The translations under genes were made by a program, and so were the position numbers. A DNA stretch of 64,000 bases. It comes from Capra hircus. Its lineage: Eukaryota; Chordata; Mammalia; Artiodactyla; Bovidae. Shown one piece after another: positions 35,539-45,727 of this stretch. The DNA lies in assembly GCF_001704415.2 (NCBI RefSeq), contig NC_030808.1, positions 80,692,594 to 80,756,593 of the forward strand, read 5' to 3'. Below the pieces are notes generated by a model, which saw only the letters and a program-made list of their open reading frames with translations, searched no databases and had not been told where the DNA came from. Numbering within the stretch: position 1 is the stretch's first letter; the number at the start of each line of letters is the position of its first letter.

Positions 35539-35715
35539 GTAAAGAATCTGCCTGCAATGCAGGAGACCCAGGTTCAATCCTTGGGTCAGGAAGATCCCTT
35601 GGAGAAAGGAATAGCAATCCACTCTAGTATTCTTGCCTAGAGAATTCCATGGACAGAGAAGCCTGACAGGCCACAGTCCATGGGGTCTCAAAGAGCTGGA
35701 CATGACTGAGCAGTT
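35539..35715 (+). mobile_element. Bov-tA-type SINE, 5' truncated
   Basis: Forward: gtaaagaatctgcctgcaat, ggagacccaggttcaatcc, ttgcctagagaattccatgg and gagctggacatgactgagc. The first ~20 bases of the head are missing. Confidence 0.92.
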
Positions 35716-36299
35716 TACTTTTAGAAGTATTTGTAGATGACATGATAGAATATCTGAGATTTGCTATAAAATAATAGTTCAACATGGTGGTGGGGAAAAT
35801 GAACTGAGTTAGAGTTCAAACAAGATTAGCCATGAGTTGCTAACTGCTGAAGCTTAGATTTGGGATTCATGGGATTTATTATTTTATTGTCCTGTATATT
35901 TGAAAATATCCCTAATAAAAATTTGCTTGTTTTAAGTCCAAGAAGGAGTTATCAAAGATGAGAGCGTCCATCAAGAGAAGGCAGTGATGGGGAACCCAAG
36001 ATAGAAAATGTCAAGCAGAAAGGGGACAAATGCCCCCAGAGCCATGGGGGGTGAGGGTTGTTCCACCTTATAATCCACCTGGAAGAGGTCATTCCAGACA
36101 GTGAACACTGCCAGATGGCAGGGAGGATGAAACCAAACACTTGAGTTCTAAACTGGAGAAAATCAGTGCAATCGGTGGCACCTTGAATCGAGGTTAGAAG
36201 ACGAGAGAATTTCCTAGTTGCTATAAACTGAAACAGGTCATCAAATAAATTATGGGATCTCCTTCTCTAAGGACCTTCAAAAATAGGATCCACAAGGCT
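35716..36299. other. Intron, nothing recognised
   Basis: Unique sequence preceding the CpG-rich segment. No repeat recognised. Confidence 0.4.
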
Positions 36300-37070
36300 A
36301 AAATGGAGGCGGCCTCATTCCCCATCCGCCGCCTTTTTCAGGTCACCGAGGCCGCCAGGCACCCGGGGCGCGGAAAAGCCCAGAGCCCGGACAGGGAAGC
36401 ACCAGTGCCCTCTCACGTCCTCGGCTCTGTCCCTCTGAGGCAGCACGGTGAACTTGGCAGGTCCTAGCTGTGCCCAAAATTATGAGATGGGTGGAAGGGG
36501 ATGGGAGGATGGGAATGAATAGGACTACCCACTGACTCTCCACCGTCCCTCGGCTCAGAAACTAGAACTTGAGATTGTCTTCGCCAGGGGTCACGAAGTT
36601 TGAACTCGCCGACAGCTGCGGGCCGGCACAGTGGGGCCTGGAGCAGGCGGGTGCTGGCGGCTCCGGGCCCGCGCTCCGGCAGATTCCTGAACGTCTTCCA
36701 GGCGGCCAGGAGCCGGGCTGGGCCGGGCTGCACCCACCCACCCCATGCGCCGGCAGCGCCGGTGCCTCAGACCCGTGTCCGGCACCTCACCGCCCTCGCC
36801 GGCTGGGAGTACGGCTCGGGGCGTGTGCGTGCATGCTGCCGGGGGGCTGGGGACAAGAACTGTCTCTGTTTCAACCCATACCCGGCTGTAACTACTTGGG
36901 TTTCACTGCACGCAGCCTCGACTCGGAGGCGAGCCTGCCGGCCCAAAGCTAGGTTAGGGATGGCCAACGGTGCGCGCAGGGACTGCCGCCCTCCCAGCAC
37001 TCTCCCCAGGAGCCCCCCTCTCCCCTCCCCCGTGGGAGCAGGGGGAGGGGCCCCATGACGTCATGGAACT
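36300..37070. promoter_or_regulatory. Intragenic CpG-rich segment with CRE palindrome
   Basis: CpG dinucleotides are dense here (for example gccgccgcctttttcaggtc, gggccggcacagtgg, ccctcgccggctggg) while flanking intron is CpG-poor. The left edge carries aaaatggaggcggcctc, loosely like a YY1 site. The right edge has a perfect CRE, tgacgtca, at 37056-37063, next to gggggaggggcccc. A TATA-like catttaag lies about 45 bases further right and a cag/gtatgg donor-like site at 37266/37267. Frames of up to 152 codons cross the segment on both strands but are expected from high GC. It may be a promoter, enhancer or unmethylated island inside the gene; direction and activity cannot be read from sequence. 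Confidence 0.6.
37056..37063. promoter_or_regulatory. Consensus CRE (CREB/ATF site)
   Basis: The octamer tgacgtca is a perfect palindromic cAMP response element, sitting at the edge of the CpG-rich segment. Such full sites containing CpG are rare by chance in CpG-depleted mammalian DNA. Confidence 0.7.
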
Positions 37071-37374
37071 GCTGGAGGATTTAGCTCAGGAACCCGCAGG
37101 GGGCTATGTACCATTTAAGCCTCCAGTGTACTTCTCTCCACGGCTCCACGTTTCCAAATCCAGCACGCCAGCTTTCCACCTTTCCCGAGCCCTAAGCAGC
37201 CCTGGGGTTCTGAAAGAAATCAGTGTGTGGTGTCTAGGCCAAGAAGCGTGGAGAATGGGCATGCAGGTATGGTCTGGCAAGGCTCCCACTAGCATGAGTT
37301 GGGCCAAAAGGCCATTAAAATGCTTCTAGCAAGGCCTCAGACAGTGGGAGAATGATTTCAGGCTGAAAAATGCC

Positions 37375-37650
37375 TCATAGCACAGGTATTATTATTATCA
37401 TTAACAGTAATAACAGTGCAGACAATTATGGAATGCTACTGCCTTCCAGAGACCAATCAAACTCTTTAAGTAGATGCAATTTCCCTACCCCCACCCCATT
37501 TTACAGATGACAGATTAAAGCTGGAAGAGTTAAGGAACCAAGGAGGATCCAGGATCATACAGCTGGCAAGTGACAGAGCCAAGATTTAAACCCATATCTG
37601 TCTCCAAGCTCAGGCATGCTCCTTCCAAGACAAGGCACTGCCTCTCAGTT
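37375..37650 (-). repeat. MIR SINE
   Basis: Reverse MIR: attattattatcattaacag, ccattttacagatgacagat, catacagctggcaagtgaca, aagatttaaacccatatctg, then ggcactgcctc. Nearly full length. Confidence 0.85.
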
Positions 37651-38159
37651 TTCAAATAGGTGCATTCCGAAGGTGGGGGCATCTATAGCCAGCAGTCCCC
37701 GAGCTCCCCCCACCTCCTCCACTCTCCCCAGTCCACCTATGACTCAATGAGATAGTGGGGGAGGGGACATCCTATCATAAAGCAAAGTGAGGACTGTTTG
37801 CTCTTCCAGAGAGGTTAATAGCTTACCAAGTTAATAACTAACACTCTGAGCTTGTTATGACCAGAGGTGGACGGGATAGGGCACACTTAAAACGGCAGTT
37901 GGAAGAAAGGGGACATTGTGGAATACTAGGTACCAAGGACTGAGCTGTGCAACTAGTTTACTTAAAAAAAAAAAAAACACACCAAGCTGGCACAGAGGCA
38001 AGTATAATACTGATACCAACACTGGCGTGCTGGGCGCTCCTCTTAGTATCTATAAGGCAGAGCAGTGGTGGGAGATTTCAGTTATTCAAACAGCTGGAAG
38101 TTTAATTTTGTAATAAGTCTAGCATCAGCAAAAGTCCCACGTTGCTGCACTGACTTTCA
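37651..38159. other. Intron, nothing recognised
   Basis: Unique sequence with an A run at 37965-37977. Confidence 0.4.
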
Positions 38160-38330
38160 TCTCCAAAGTAGAATCTGGCATCTGACTTGCCTAGGTTTGC
38201 AACTGAGCTCTGCCAGCCTGTAGAGTGGAAGTTTGTGTAGCCTTACACTAGCACCCTAACCTCTCTGAGACTCTCACTTGGAGGTACCAATAATTCCTCC
38301 CTCATGGTGTTCATGTATGCATCCCAAGAG
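38160..38330 (+). repeat. MIR-like SINE relic
   Basis: Forward: gaatctggcatctgacttgc, aggtttgcaactgagctctg and cctaacctctctgagactct follow MIR order. Confidence 0.6.
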
Positions 38331-38383
38331 ATGTAAGGGCAGGACCAGGACAGTGCACAAGGAAGCTCTCATCAGATAACTGC

Positions 38384-38458
38384 TAATATTATTATTAATA
38401 TTATTAATATTAATAATAATATTATTAATATTATTAATAACTGGTAATATTATTATTA
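38384..38458. repeat. AT-rich (AATATTATT)n-like simple repeat
   Basis: About 75 bases of only A and T apart from ctgg near 38451-38454, built of aatattatt and ttattaata units that are self-complementary, so the strand can fold on itself. Confidence 0.9.
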
Positions 38459-38844
38459 CCTCTAGAAGGGAGGAGGGATTTTGGCCAACATTGATTAAAC
38501 TGAGCTCATGCAGAAGTAACTACAACCAAAAGAAAGAGTGTCTGAGTGGTCTAGGAGGAAATAAGGGTGCAAGAATTCAGTGCTGGGCACTGGGTTGAAC
38601 AAAGATAATTTCAAGAGAGTTTGGTGAAAAGTCTGATCCAGTGGGATTCTAGCCCAAGTCCCTAAATAAGAATATGTGTTTAAAGGACAAAAAGATGAAA
38701 AACATCCCAAAGTAAATTTCTTAACAGTTCATTAATTCTTTCAGGAAGAAAGCAGCAAAAAGTTTTTAATTAAAAAAACAATAATAATCACCATGACAGC
38801 AACAAGGAGGTCTGGGTTGAGTCCATGCTTTTGGAGGGTTGTAC
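38459..38844. other. Intron, nothing recognised
   Basis: A-rich near 38757-38790; no family recognised. Confidence 0.4.
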
Positions 38845-39080
38845 ACATACTCATAGGGGCTTCCCTGGTGGCTCAGCGATAAAGAATCTGCCTGCTATGC
38901 AGGAGACGAGAGTTTCATCTCTGGGTGGAGAAGATCCCCTGGAGAAGGGAATGGCAGTCCATTCCAGTATTCTTGTCCATGGGAAATCCCATGGACAGAG
39001 GAGCCTGCCAGGCTACAGTCCATGGGATCACAAAAGTAGGACATGACTTAGCCACTAAAGCACCACCATCAGACATACTC
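38845..39080 (+). mobile_element. Bov-tA-type SINE, 8 bp target-site duplication
   Basis: Forward: ggggcttccctggtggctca, cctgctatgcaggagac, ttcttgtccatgggaaatcc and acatgacttagccactaaag. The duplication acatactc is at 38845-38852 and 39073-39080. Confidence 0.93.
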
Positions 39081-39684
39081 GCAGATAAGGTGTGAGTATG
39101 CACCCAAGTGTGAATATACAAAGGCAACTCAGACCTGGGATCCTGGCTTTGGAGAAGCTGAAGGCCAAGCAGAATCTTAGACAGTGTTTGAAGCAAAAAA
39201 GAACATGGAAAGCATACCTCATTAGGATTTTGCCATTCCAAGAGAGCTTTTTTATCTTTTCCAGAGGGAGAGAGAGTAGCTTTAACAAAAAAATAGAAGA
39301 ATAGATGATAAAGGTGGGTATCAGAACCCAAGATTGATCAATAGAGAACGAATTGACCTTGGAAAGCATACACATTTAAATTGAAGTTGCTGGACAAACC
39401 TATATAGATGTCGTTTGGTGACCACTTCGACAAATCTACAAAGCAGAGTAGGTTCCAGCCAATGAGAGGCAAGCAAACAAATGTCCCAGTTTTTTAAAAA
39501 TTAGGGATACATTCTGGAAGGCACAGACTGACAAACTTTATCCCAATCCCTGGGAAAATTCTGGAATCAAGTATTAACTAAGTATTTGCCCTTTACAGAC
39601 ATTTTTGGCTTTATATGAGTTCTCTTATTCCCTTTCTGATAGAGGTCGTAAGGTGGTCATTTAGGAAATATTATTTGATCTCAG
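39081..39684. other. Intron, nothing recognised
   Basis: Unique sequence; open frames of up to 138 codons on the minus strand extend from the SINE and have no domain. Confidence 0.4.
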
Positions 39685-39855
39685 CACAATGTCTTATGTT
39701 TCAGTGGAAAGAGCACAAATTTGAGGTCTGCAGACCGGGATACTAGCCCAGCTCCGCAATTATGAGCTGGGTGACCTTAACCTCTCTGGCCTCATTGATG
39801 AAAGATAGGACGTGTTCTCTTAGGTCCCTGTCATCTCTAAGTTCCATGATTCCCC
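39685..39855 (+). repeat. MIR SINE
   Basis: Forward MIR: cagtggaaagagcacaaatt, tgagctgggtgaccttaacc, tctctggcctcattgatgaa, then tgtcatctctaagttccatg. Confidence 0.85.
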
Positions 39856-40639
39856 ACTGTAATGAAAAGTGGGCTAGGTGACAGTCATACACAGAGAATG
39901 CATCCCTAATAAGGCAACCATACCCCAAGGACCATTTAATGTACAATATCTGGTGTGTTTAACTGACCAAGGAAAGGGCTTGTTCCCTGTTTTGCCCATT
40001 ATATACATGTATTAAAGACAGTCTCCAAATGAGAAGAGAGCCATGGCATACGGTCATAGAATGAAGATTTAATATAAACTAGATGGACTGGAGGAAGCTT
40101 GGGCTGAAAGCCAGATGAAATAAGTGTAAAACCCTATGTCTAAGTTATTTAAAAATACGTACACGAGTTCAGGATGAAGACGAGCAGGCCGAGAAGTAGA
40201 TGATGGAATCAGGATCTGAGTGCCTGAGATGACCTCCCATTCAAGGTGAAGTGATTCAGCCATCATGTAGCTGTTCACAAAAGAGCTAATGCAACTTTGA
40301 TCATACATGACAGTAAGGATATTGATCATGGCGGACATATTGAGCCCGTACATGGGCTCCCCATATTCTCATTTCTGGGCCATGATAGTACTGGGGGGTT
40401 CTAGCCCCAGGAAGGGCTGATGCCTTTGCCACTTGTGCCAGCAGACCCTGCCACAGGTGGTGTTTTTAGTTCCAGGACCTCATAGAGTAGGAGAGTAACA
40501 AACCATAGTGTGTGTAGATCAGGGCAAGTCCACAGGAGGGGCCAGAGGGCTGAGAGCACTCACCCAGTGGAGGCACAACTAGATGGTGGTGTGAGAGAGA
40601 GGAGAGAGAGAGGAGAGGCTAAGACTGAGGCTCCACGGC
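39856..40639. other. Intron, nothing recognised
   Basis: Unique sequence with a (GAGA)-rich patch near 40591-40620. Confidence 0.4.
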
Positions 40640-40721
40640 CTGCCGTCAATCCACGAACTTCTGTTTATAAGTTGTGCAACTTGGGCAAGTTTCCCCAAAT
40701 GTAAAATGAGGGTAATCTTAG
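40640..40721 (+). repeat. MIR SINE fragment
   Basis: Forward core: gttgtgcaacttgggcaagt, ttccccaaatgtaaaatgag, ggtaatcttagt. The tandem AT array begins where the MIR 3' part would continue. Confidence 0.7.
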
Positions 40722-40848
40722 TAACTAATTTATAAGATTATTATAAATCTATAATAAGATTTATAATAAGTAACTAATCTATAAGATTATTATAAAGTAA
40801 CTAATTGGTAAGATTATTAACTAATTTATAAGATTATTATCATACCTA
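40722..40848 (+). repeat. Four-copy AT-rich tandem array
   Basis: The unit taactaat followed by t(a/g)taagattat recurs at 40722, 40771, 40798 and 40818, with spacers partly made of the same material (ctataataagatttataat). Copies differ at one to three positions. Confidence 0.85.
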
Positions 40849-41379
40849 TTATGAAGGCAATAACGGAGATGTGTATAAAAGCTTACTGGTCAATGGCAAC
40901 GTTTTAGTACATATACATGGTGATGAAGTGTACATATCATCATGTACCTGGTGGGCGCTCCCATGGAGGAGGAAGGAGGCTCATTCTGACTTCAGAAGGG
41001 AGAAAAGGACCAATGGGTGGAAGCAGGAAGGAACAGAAGGAGCAGGTCAACATTAAAAGACCTGTCAAATAATCAGAACTTCCTAATAAAGAAAGGAATT
41101 CCTGGTCACAAGAGAAGCCTACTCTATTCCGTTTTGTAGCTGGGGAAACAAGTCATGGGGATGATGAGATACCATAAATTAGGAGCTGCAAAGAAATCAG
41201 GATGCCCAGATGAATGGCAACAAGCCTTACCTTTGTATTCTTCCTCTTTTGAGAAATCTCTATAAGTTTGGATTTGTAGGTAACCTCAAAGAGAGATTTT
41301 TGTTGCATGCTTCTAATTTTTTTCCTACCTCATAATAAGCAAGATAAAGAGGGCTTTGTAGTCCAGTTCCCCAACTTTG
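40849..41379. other. Intron, nothing recognised
   Basis: No family or coding signal recognised. Confidence 0.4.
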
Positions 41380-41475
41380 AATCCCTGCTCTGTTATTTAT
41401 CAACTGTGCAATCTTGGACAACTTAGCTTACCTCTCTGGGTAGTGTTCTCTTCTGTAAATGAAGTAAACTACCTC
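41380..41475 (+). repeat. MIR SINE fragment
   Basis: Forward: tgaatccctgctctgttatt, atcttggacaacttagctta, cctctctgggtagtgttctc. Confidence 0.7.
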
Positions 41476-41924
41476 CAGTTCTGAAGAACAAGGATCAGAG
41501 CTAATATATTTCTTGCTGTGTTGGTGAGCACTATGCCAAGGTAGGCTGACTTCTATTAGATACCTGAGACAGAGAGAGTCAAGCCTTCTGGCCTTTTGTA
41601 CCTGGCGGGATGCGGGTGGTGGAGACTGGATAAAGAAACTCTGCTACATCAGCAAGCACATATGCCAAAACTGCACTTAGGATAGAGATACAGGAGACAG
41701 AAAAAGTCTGAAAGCCGGCCAGATCTTAAAGTCTTATACTTCTCACAAGAGGGATTAAATAAGAAGGGGTAAGTTGAAACTCTCCTGTCATTTGTTCGAA
41801 TCTGGACTCCATGTCCCACCATATCTTCACAGTGGTGCAGGAGAGACAGGATTGATGATAATGAAGTTAGACTGGAGCTCAGTTTGCAGTTGTCTTCTGA
41901 ACCAGCCCTTCTAAATCTGTACAT
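41476..41924. other. Intron, nothing recognised
   Basis: Unique sequence; a 91-codon minus-strand frame has no motif. Confidence 0.4.
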
Positions 41925-42109
41925 CAGTGGTCCCCAACATTTTTGGCACCAAGGACCAGTTTTGTGGAAGACAGTTTTTCCACAGAGGAAGGAGTGGCTT
42001 CAGGATGATTCAAGCGCATTACATTCATTGGGTACTTTATTTCTGTTATTATTACTTCAGCTCCACCTCAGATCATTAAGCATTAGATCCTAGAGGTTGG
42101 GGACCCCTG
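41925..42109. mobile_element. Non-autonomous hAT-type DNA transposon, internally deleted
   Basis: Terminal inverted repeats cagtggtccccaac (41925-41938) and gttggggacccctg (42096-42109) bound the element. Inside are ttggcaccaaggaccagttt, tttttccacagagg and atgattcaagcgcattacat, known from a common mammalian hAT family whose exact name I cannot fix. Flanking octamers ctgtacat and ctagagat match at 5 of 8 positions, as for an old duplication. Confidence 0.85.
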
Positions 42110-42357
42110 CTAGAGATGGTTCCTGAAGCTTTGTACTATACCCTCAGAGCTGACAAGAACTCACCTCCCTCATCTCACTGCAGTGGATAAGGCATTAGAC
42201 CTGAGCAACTTTAGCCGAGATTCAGCTTCTGACAGAGGCTGGCTGGTGGCTAAGGGCCTGTCTCATTCTTGATGAGAGCCCCCACCACACTCACTGCACC
42301 TTAAGTTGGGATACAATGAGGACATTAACAGATGACCTTTTTTTCTCTGTCCCCCAG

Positions 42358-42535
42358 TGTGACGGGGTTGGCGTGGACCTGAGCAGCATCTTCCTCGAAG
42401 GCATTGCTATTCTCAACATTCCCAGCATGTATGGTGGCACCAATCTCTGGGGAGAAACCAAGAAGAACCGGGCTGTGATCCGGGAAAGCAGGAAGGTCAT
42501 CACTGACCCCAAGGAACTGAAATTCTGTGTCCAAG
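42358..42535 (+). CDS. DGKG: DGKG internal coding exon B (accessory domain, continued)
   Basis: This exon continues directly from exon A with 59 complete codons plus one base. The peptide begins CDGVGVDLSSIFLEG and contains AILNIPSMYGGTNLWGE, the strongly conserved accessory-domain segment of type I DGKs, then a charged stretch (TKKNRAVIRESRK) and ends ELKFCVQ. The KKNRAVIRESRK part is what points to the gamma isoform; beta and alpha have different linkers here. The acceptor is strong, a long pyrimidine run ending cccccag at 42351-42357; the donor is CAAG/gtaagc, giving a phase 1 junction. Residues correspond to about 641-699 of the protein. No frameshift or stop is seen, so the exon looks functional. 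The next expected exon, beginning with the LSDQLLEVVG region, was not found downstream in the window. Known for the family: the accessory domain packs against the ATP-binding DAGKc domain, encoded upstream of this window. Confidence 0.95.
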
Positions 42536-42854
42536 GTAAGCCAGGCATGAGAAAAATAGTGCTGGGTCAGTGCCCCAGTGGGAGCCATATTTAGGTGGGT
42601 CTGTGAGCAAACCGTATTAGGGTCTACAGCAGGCTCTAGAAGGTTCTGCAGCTTTACAAGAACCCAGCGATACACTGACTCATCCCTGATGCGTCATCAT
42701 TTATAACCTAATTGAGAAGAGAAAATGTATAGTAAGGGATCGATCCCTAAATGGCAGTCAGTAATCAAACCTTGAAACTCCATGAGGTTAGGAGTCAAAT
42801 GCTACTTGTGTCAGGATTACCAGTCCTTCAGTAACTAAATCCAGTAGTCCGTTC

Positions 42855-43720
42855 TCAACCTTGATCTTGCTTCATCTGTCAGCAGCATTTGACCCTAACT
42901 GATCACTCCTTCCAGGACTCCACACCTCCCTGGTTTCCCTTCTTCCCACTGGTTACTTCTTGTTAGTCTCTTTTGCTGATTCCTCATCTTCTTTCTAACC
43001 TCTTGATGCTGGAGGGTCCCTAGGCAGGGCCCTCAACCCTCTCCTCCCTGTCTGCTCTCACTCCCTTGATGACCTCATTGAGTAGTGAGACTTTATTTAA
43101 GTACCACGTGAGGGCGAGTGATTCAGCAAGTCCAAAACTGAACTCCAGCGTCCCTCCCTCAAACCTTCTCCACCCACAGCCTTCTCCATCTCAGTTGACG
43201 ATAACTCCAACCTGCCCATTGCTTAAGCCAAAACACTTGGCAGCATCCTCGATTCCCTTTTATCTCACATTTCATATCCAACCCATCAGAAAATCTGTTA
43301 GCTCTACTTTTTAAAAACATCTAAGATTCACCCACTTCTCACCACTGCGTTCCTACCACCTTGGTCTGAGCCACCATCCTCTGTCCCCTGGATTCCTGCA
43401 CATCCTCCCAGCTGAATTCCCTGCTTGTACCCCCACCCTCTACAGTCTGTTCTCACCACCTCATCAGAATGCCCATGGGCAAATATGTCTGACTGTGCCA
43501 CTCTTCTCTAAATTCTGCAGTGGCTAAGATTAAAATCTAAAGGTCTTCACGTGGCCTCGAGGACCCTAAATGGTCTGGCCTCTCATTAGGTCTAGATGTC
43601 TTCTTTTACTCCCCCTCAGCTCCCTCTGCCTCTGCCACCCTGGCACCTCTAACATGGCAGGCCGCCTCCATGAGTCGACTCTTCTTTCTGCCTGGAACAA
43701 CTTGGTAGTGTGCCTTAGAG
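42855..43720 (+). repeat. Long L2 LINE fragment
   Basis: Typical L2 wording in order: ttgatcttgcttcatctgtc, gcaagtccaaaactgaactc, ctctgtcccctggattcctg, aattctgcagtggctaagat, gtggcctcgaggaccctaaa, cttctttctgcctggaacaa. It starts about 320 bases after exon B. Open frames in it (43066-43314, 43570-44073) are remnants or chance. Confidence 0.8.
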
Positions 43721-44109
43721 GCCATCAGGTAGGCCATCCTACCCACCAGGATACAAAACATAGGTCTCTGAGAATGCCCTTAAAATTACTTTCAGCCCTA
43801 CGCCTTACTAGCCATTTCCACCAATGCACTGAATGGGACTCAAAGTTCCTGGCATCTCTGACTCCTCTGTGGATTGGACAAACAGGCCTCACTCACCCCC
43901 CAGGGATCCCCAGTGGACTTGGTGACCAGGGGCTGGAGGAGAAGCCGTATGTGAGGAGGGCTGTGGCAAAGATTCCCCCAGTGAGGAGGCAGGAGAATGG
44001 ATTCAGATCCAAGTGCTGGCATTCACCTACTTCTTGGCACCTCGCGTTTCTTTGCTGTAAACCCCACATCTGATGTAGAAGTTTTGATAACTGAATGGAT
44101 GGAATTGAC
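43721..44109. other. Intron, nothing recognised
   Basis: Unique sequence overlapped by antisense chance frames. Confidence 0.4.
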
Positions 44110-44252
44110 CATTGGTTTCTAAACCACACCTGTCTATAGCAAATGAAGTCCTGGGCCCCAGCCCAGATCTCCCTAATCAATCTCTGGGTTGGTTCCTGGG
44201 ACTTTGAACCTCCCCAGACGATCTGATGGGCTGCCAGGTTTGAGAAACACTG
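44110..44252 (+). repeat. MER5-type hAT relic
   Basis: Ends cattggtttctaaacc and ggtttgagaaacactg are imperfect inverted repeats; inside, cctgggccccagcccagatc and ctgatgggctgccaggt fit MER5. Confidence 0.7.
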
Positions 44253-45091
44253 ACACGGACAAGCGTCCAGGAATCGGAGTCTGGGCTCTTTGATGTCTGA
44301 GGCTGTTGGTCCTAAGACTGGATGCGATCCCACCAGTAGAAGGAAACAAAACTTGGCTGACCATCCAAGAAAGTGGTTACTGGCTTATTTCAGACCTACC
44401 TGTTAGACAATCAGATTGTCATATTCCAAGGTCATCAAGAGGCGTCACCGTCACACCTGTCCTTTTTAAGAGAGAACTGGGGAATTTTTTTTTTTTTCTC
44501 TGCTGCCCTCTTAAGTCCCTTTTCCTTCACACAGTAAACTTTTCAATTTGTATAAATTATTAAACTGAGTAATGTGTTCCTCCTTCCTCCCTTGGCAGGG
44601 GAAGTTGTGGGTACTAGCAGAGGGTGGGGGAAGCATTGCAGGTTGTAGAAAGTTCCTGCAAACTTTCCCACCCTGGAGCTTTCATCCCAGCCCCCACTCT
44701 GTCATCTCAGCAGAACAGAATCAGGGCAGGATCCCACCACCCATATCAGGCAGAGACTTGGGGACACCCTTGCTGAGGATGTGTTCTGGTTAGAACTCAA
44801 AGACAACTGTCAGTTCCTTACACGTCTTACCATTTATCTTCCCCTTCTTCAAGCAAGAATAATATCTGCTGATCGCTCATGACCATCATGTACAGGAACT
44901 CTCTTCCTCAAATCCCCCTTTCTCACCCCAAGAATATGCTTTCGGAGCTAAAAATGAAGCTACTTCCTGTTCTTTAGATGAGGACATGAGCTGATCAGAG
45001 CAGAGGCTGAAGAGGGAGCCTTGGCTTCTTAGCTTTGCAGAGAACCAACCAACAGTGAGCTCTCTTAAAGGGCTATAATCTCCTTTAAGGC
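44253..45091. other. Intron, nothing recognised
   Basis: A T run lies at 44487-44499. No family recognised. Confidence 0.4.
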
Positions 45092-45176
45092 GAATTCATG
45101 TTGATGTATGGCAAAACCAATACAATATTGTAAAGTAATTAACCTCCAATTAAAATAAATAAATTTTTTAAAAAAG
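45092..45176 (+). mobile_element. Ruminant L1 3' end, strongly truncated
   Basis: gaattcatgttgatgtatgg, caaaaccaatacaatattgt and aattaacctccaattaaaat followed by an A-rich tail are the 3' terminal bases of ruminant L1. Only about 85 bp are present. Confidence 0.85.
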
Positions 45177-45204
45177 ATGAGCTGTTACTGAGGAAAAGCT
45201 AAGG

Positions 45205-45400
45205 AGGTGACCCATTTTAGTGGAAAAGCACTGGCCTGGTGTCGAGAATTCTGGGTTCCTGTGCAGTCTCTGCCTCTCGCTAGTGTGTGACGCTGGGCAG
45301 GTTCACTCACCTTCTTGGGTTTCAGTTTTCATTATTTGTAACACAGGCAAATCTGACAGTTGTACGGGTTCCCGTAGCGCACAGGTTCCTTACAGAGCTG
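45205..45400 (+). repeat. MIR SINE
   Basis: Forward: tggaaaagcactggcctggt, gctagtgtgtgacgctgggc, cttcttgggtttcagttttc. Confidence 0.75.
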
Positions 45401-45727
45401 CAGAATTATGGCATGGCCAGGTTTTGGTCCAATGGATTCCTTGAACGGAATTATATGGCAGGTTTCTTTTTCCAGTGTGTTTTGTCTCACACCTTACAGG
45501 CCAGTGGCTGAGAAAGTAGGGATCTCTCTCTCTGCACCGTTCATCATTTGCTGGGATTTGTTACTCTTTGGCAATTTTAGTCAGGGAGGAGACAGGAGAA
45601 ATTAGTGGGAGGAAAGGGGTTTATCACAGGAAATGTTAAAGGAAATGACAACAGAAAAGGTTAGTGTCAAATCTCATCATGGATCAGTCTTTCTTCTAGG
45701 AAAAGCAATCCAAAAAAGATCAATCAG

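Larger units (their letters stand above)
22573..42357 (+). other. DGKG: DGKG intron between exons A and B
   Basis: This 19,785 bp intron is bounded by gtgagt at the 5' end and a pyrimidine tract plus cag at the 3' end. It is a phase 0 intron. It carries a G-rich run, MIR and SINE copies, a BovB fragment, the CpG-rich segment near 36.3-37.1 kb, AT-rich repeats and a hAT relic close to its 3' end. Confidence 0.9.

Noticed and set aside
36600..37058. 152-codon plus-strand frame and antisense frames in the CpG-rich segment
   Set aside because: High GC removes stop codons in several frames at once; no motif or homology was recognised.
42316..42594. 92-codon frame covering exon B
   Set aside because: The ends are read-through of acceptor tract and intron; only 42358-42535 is coding.
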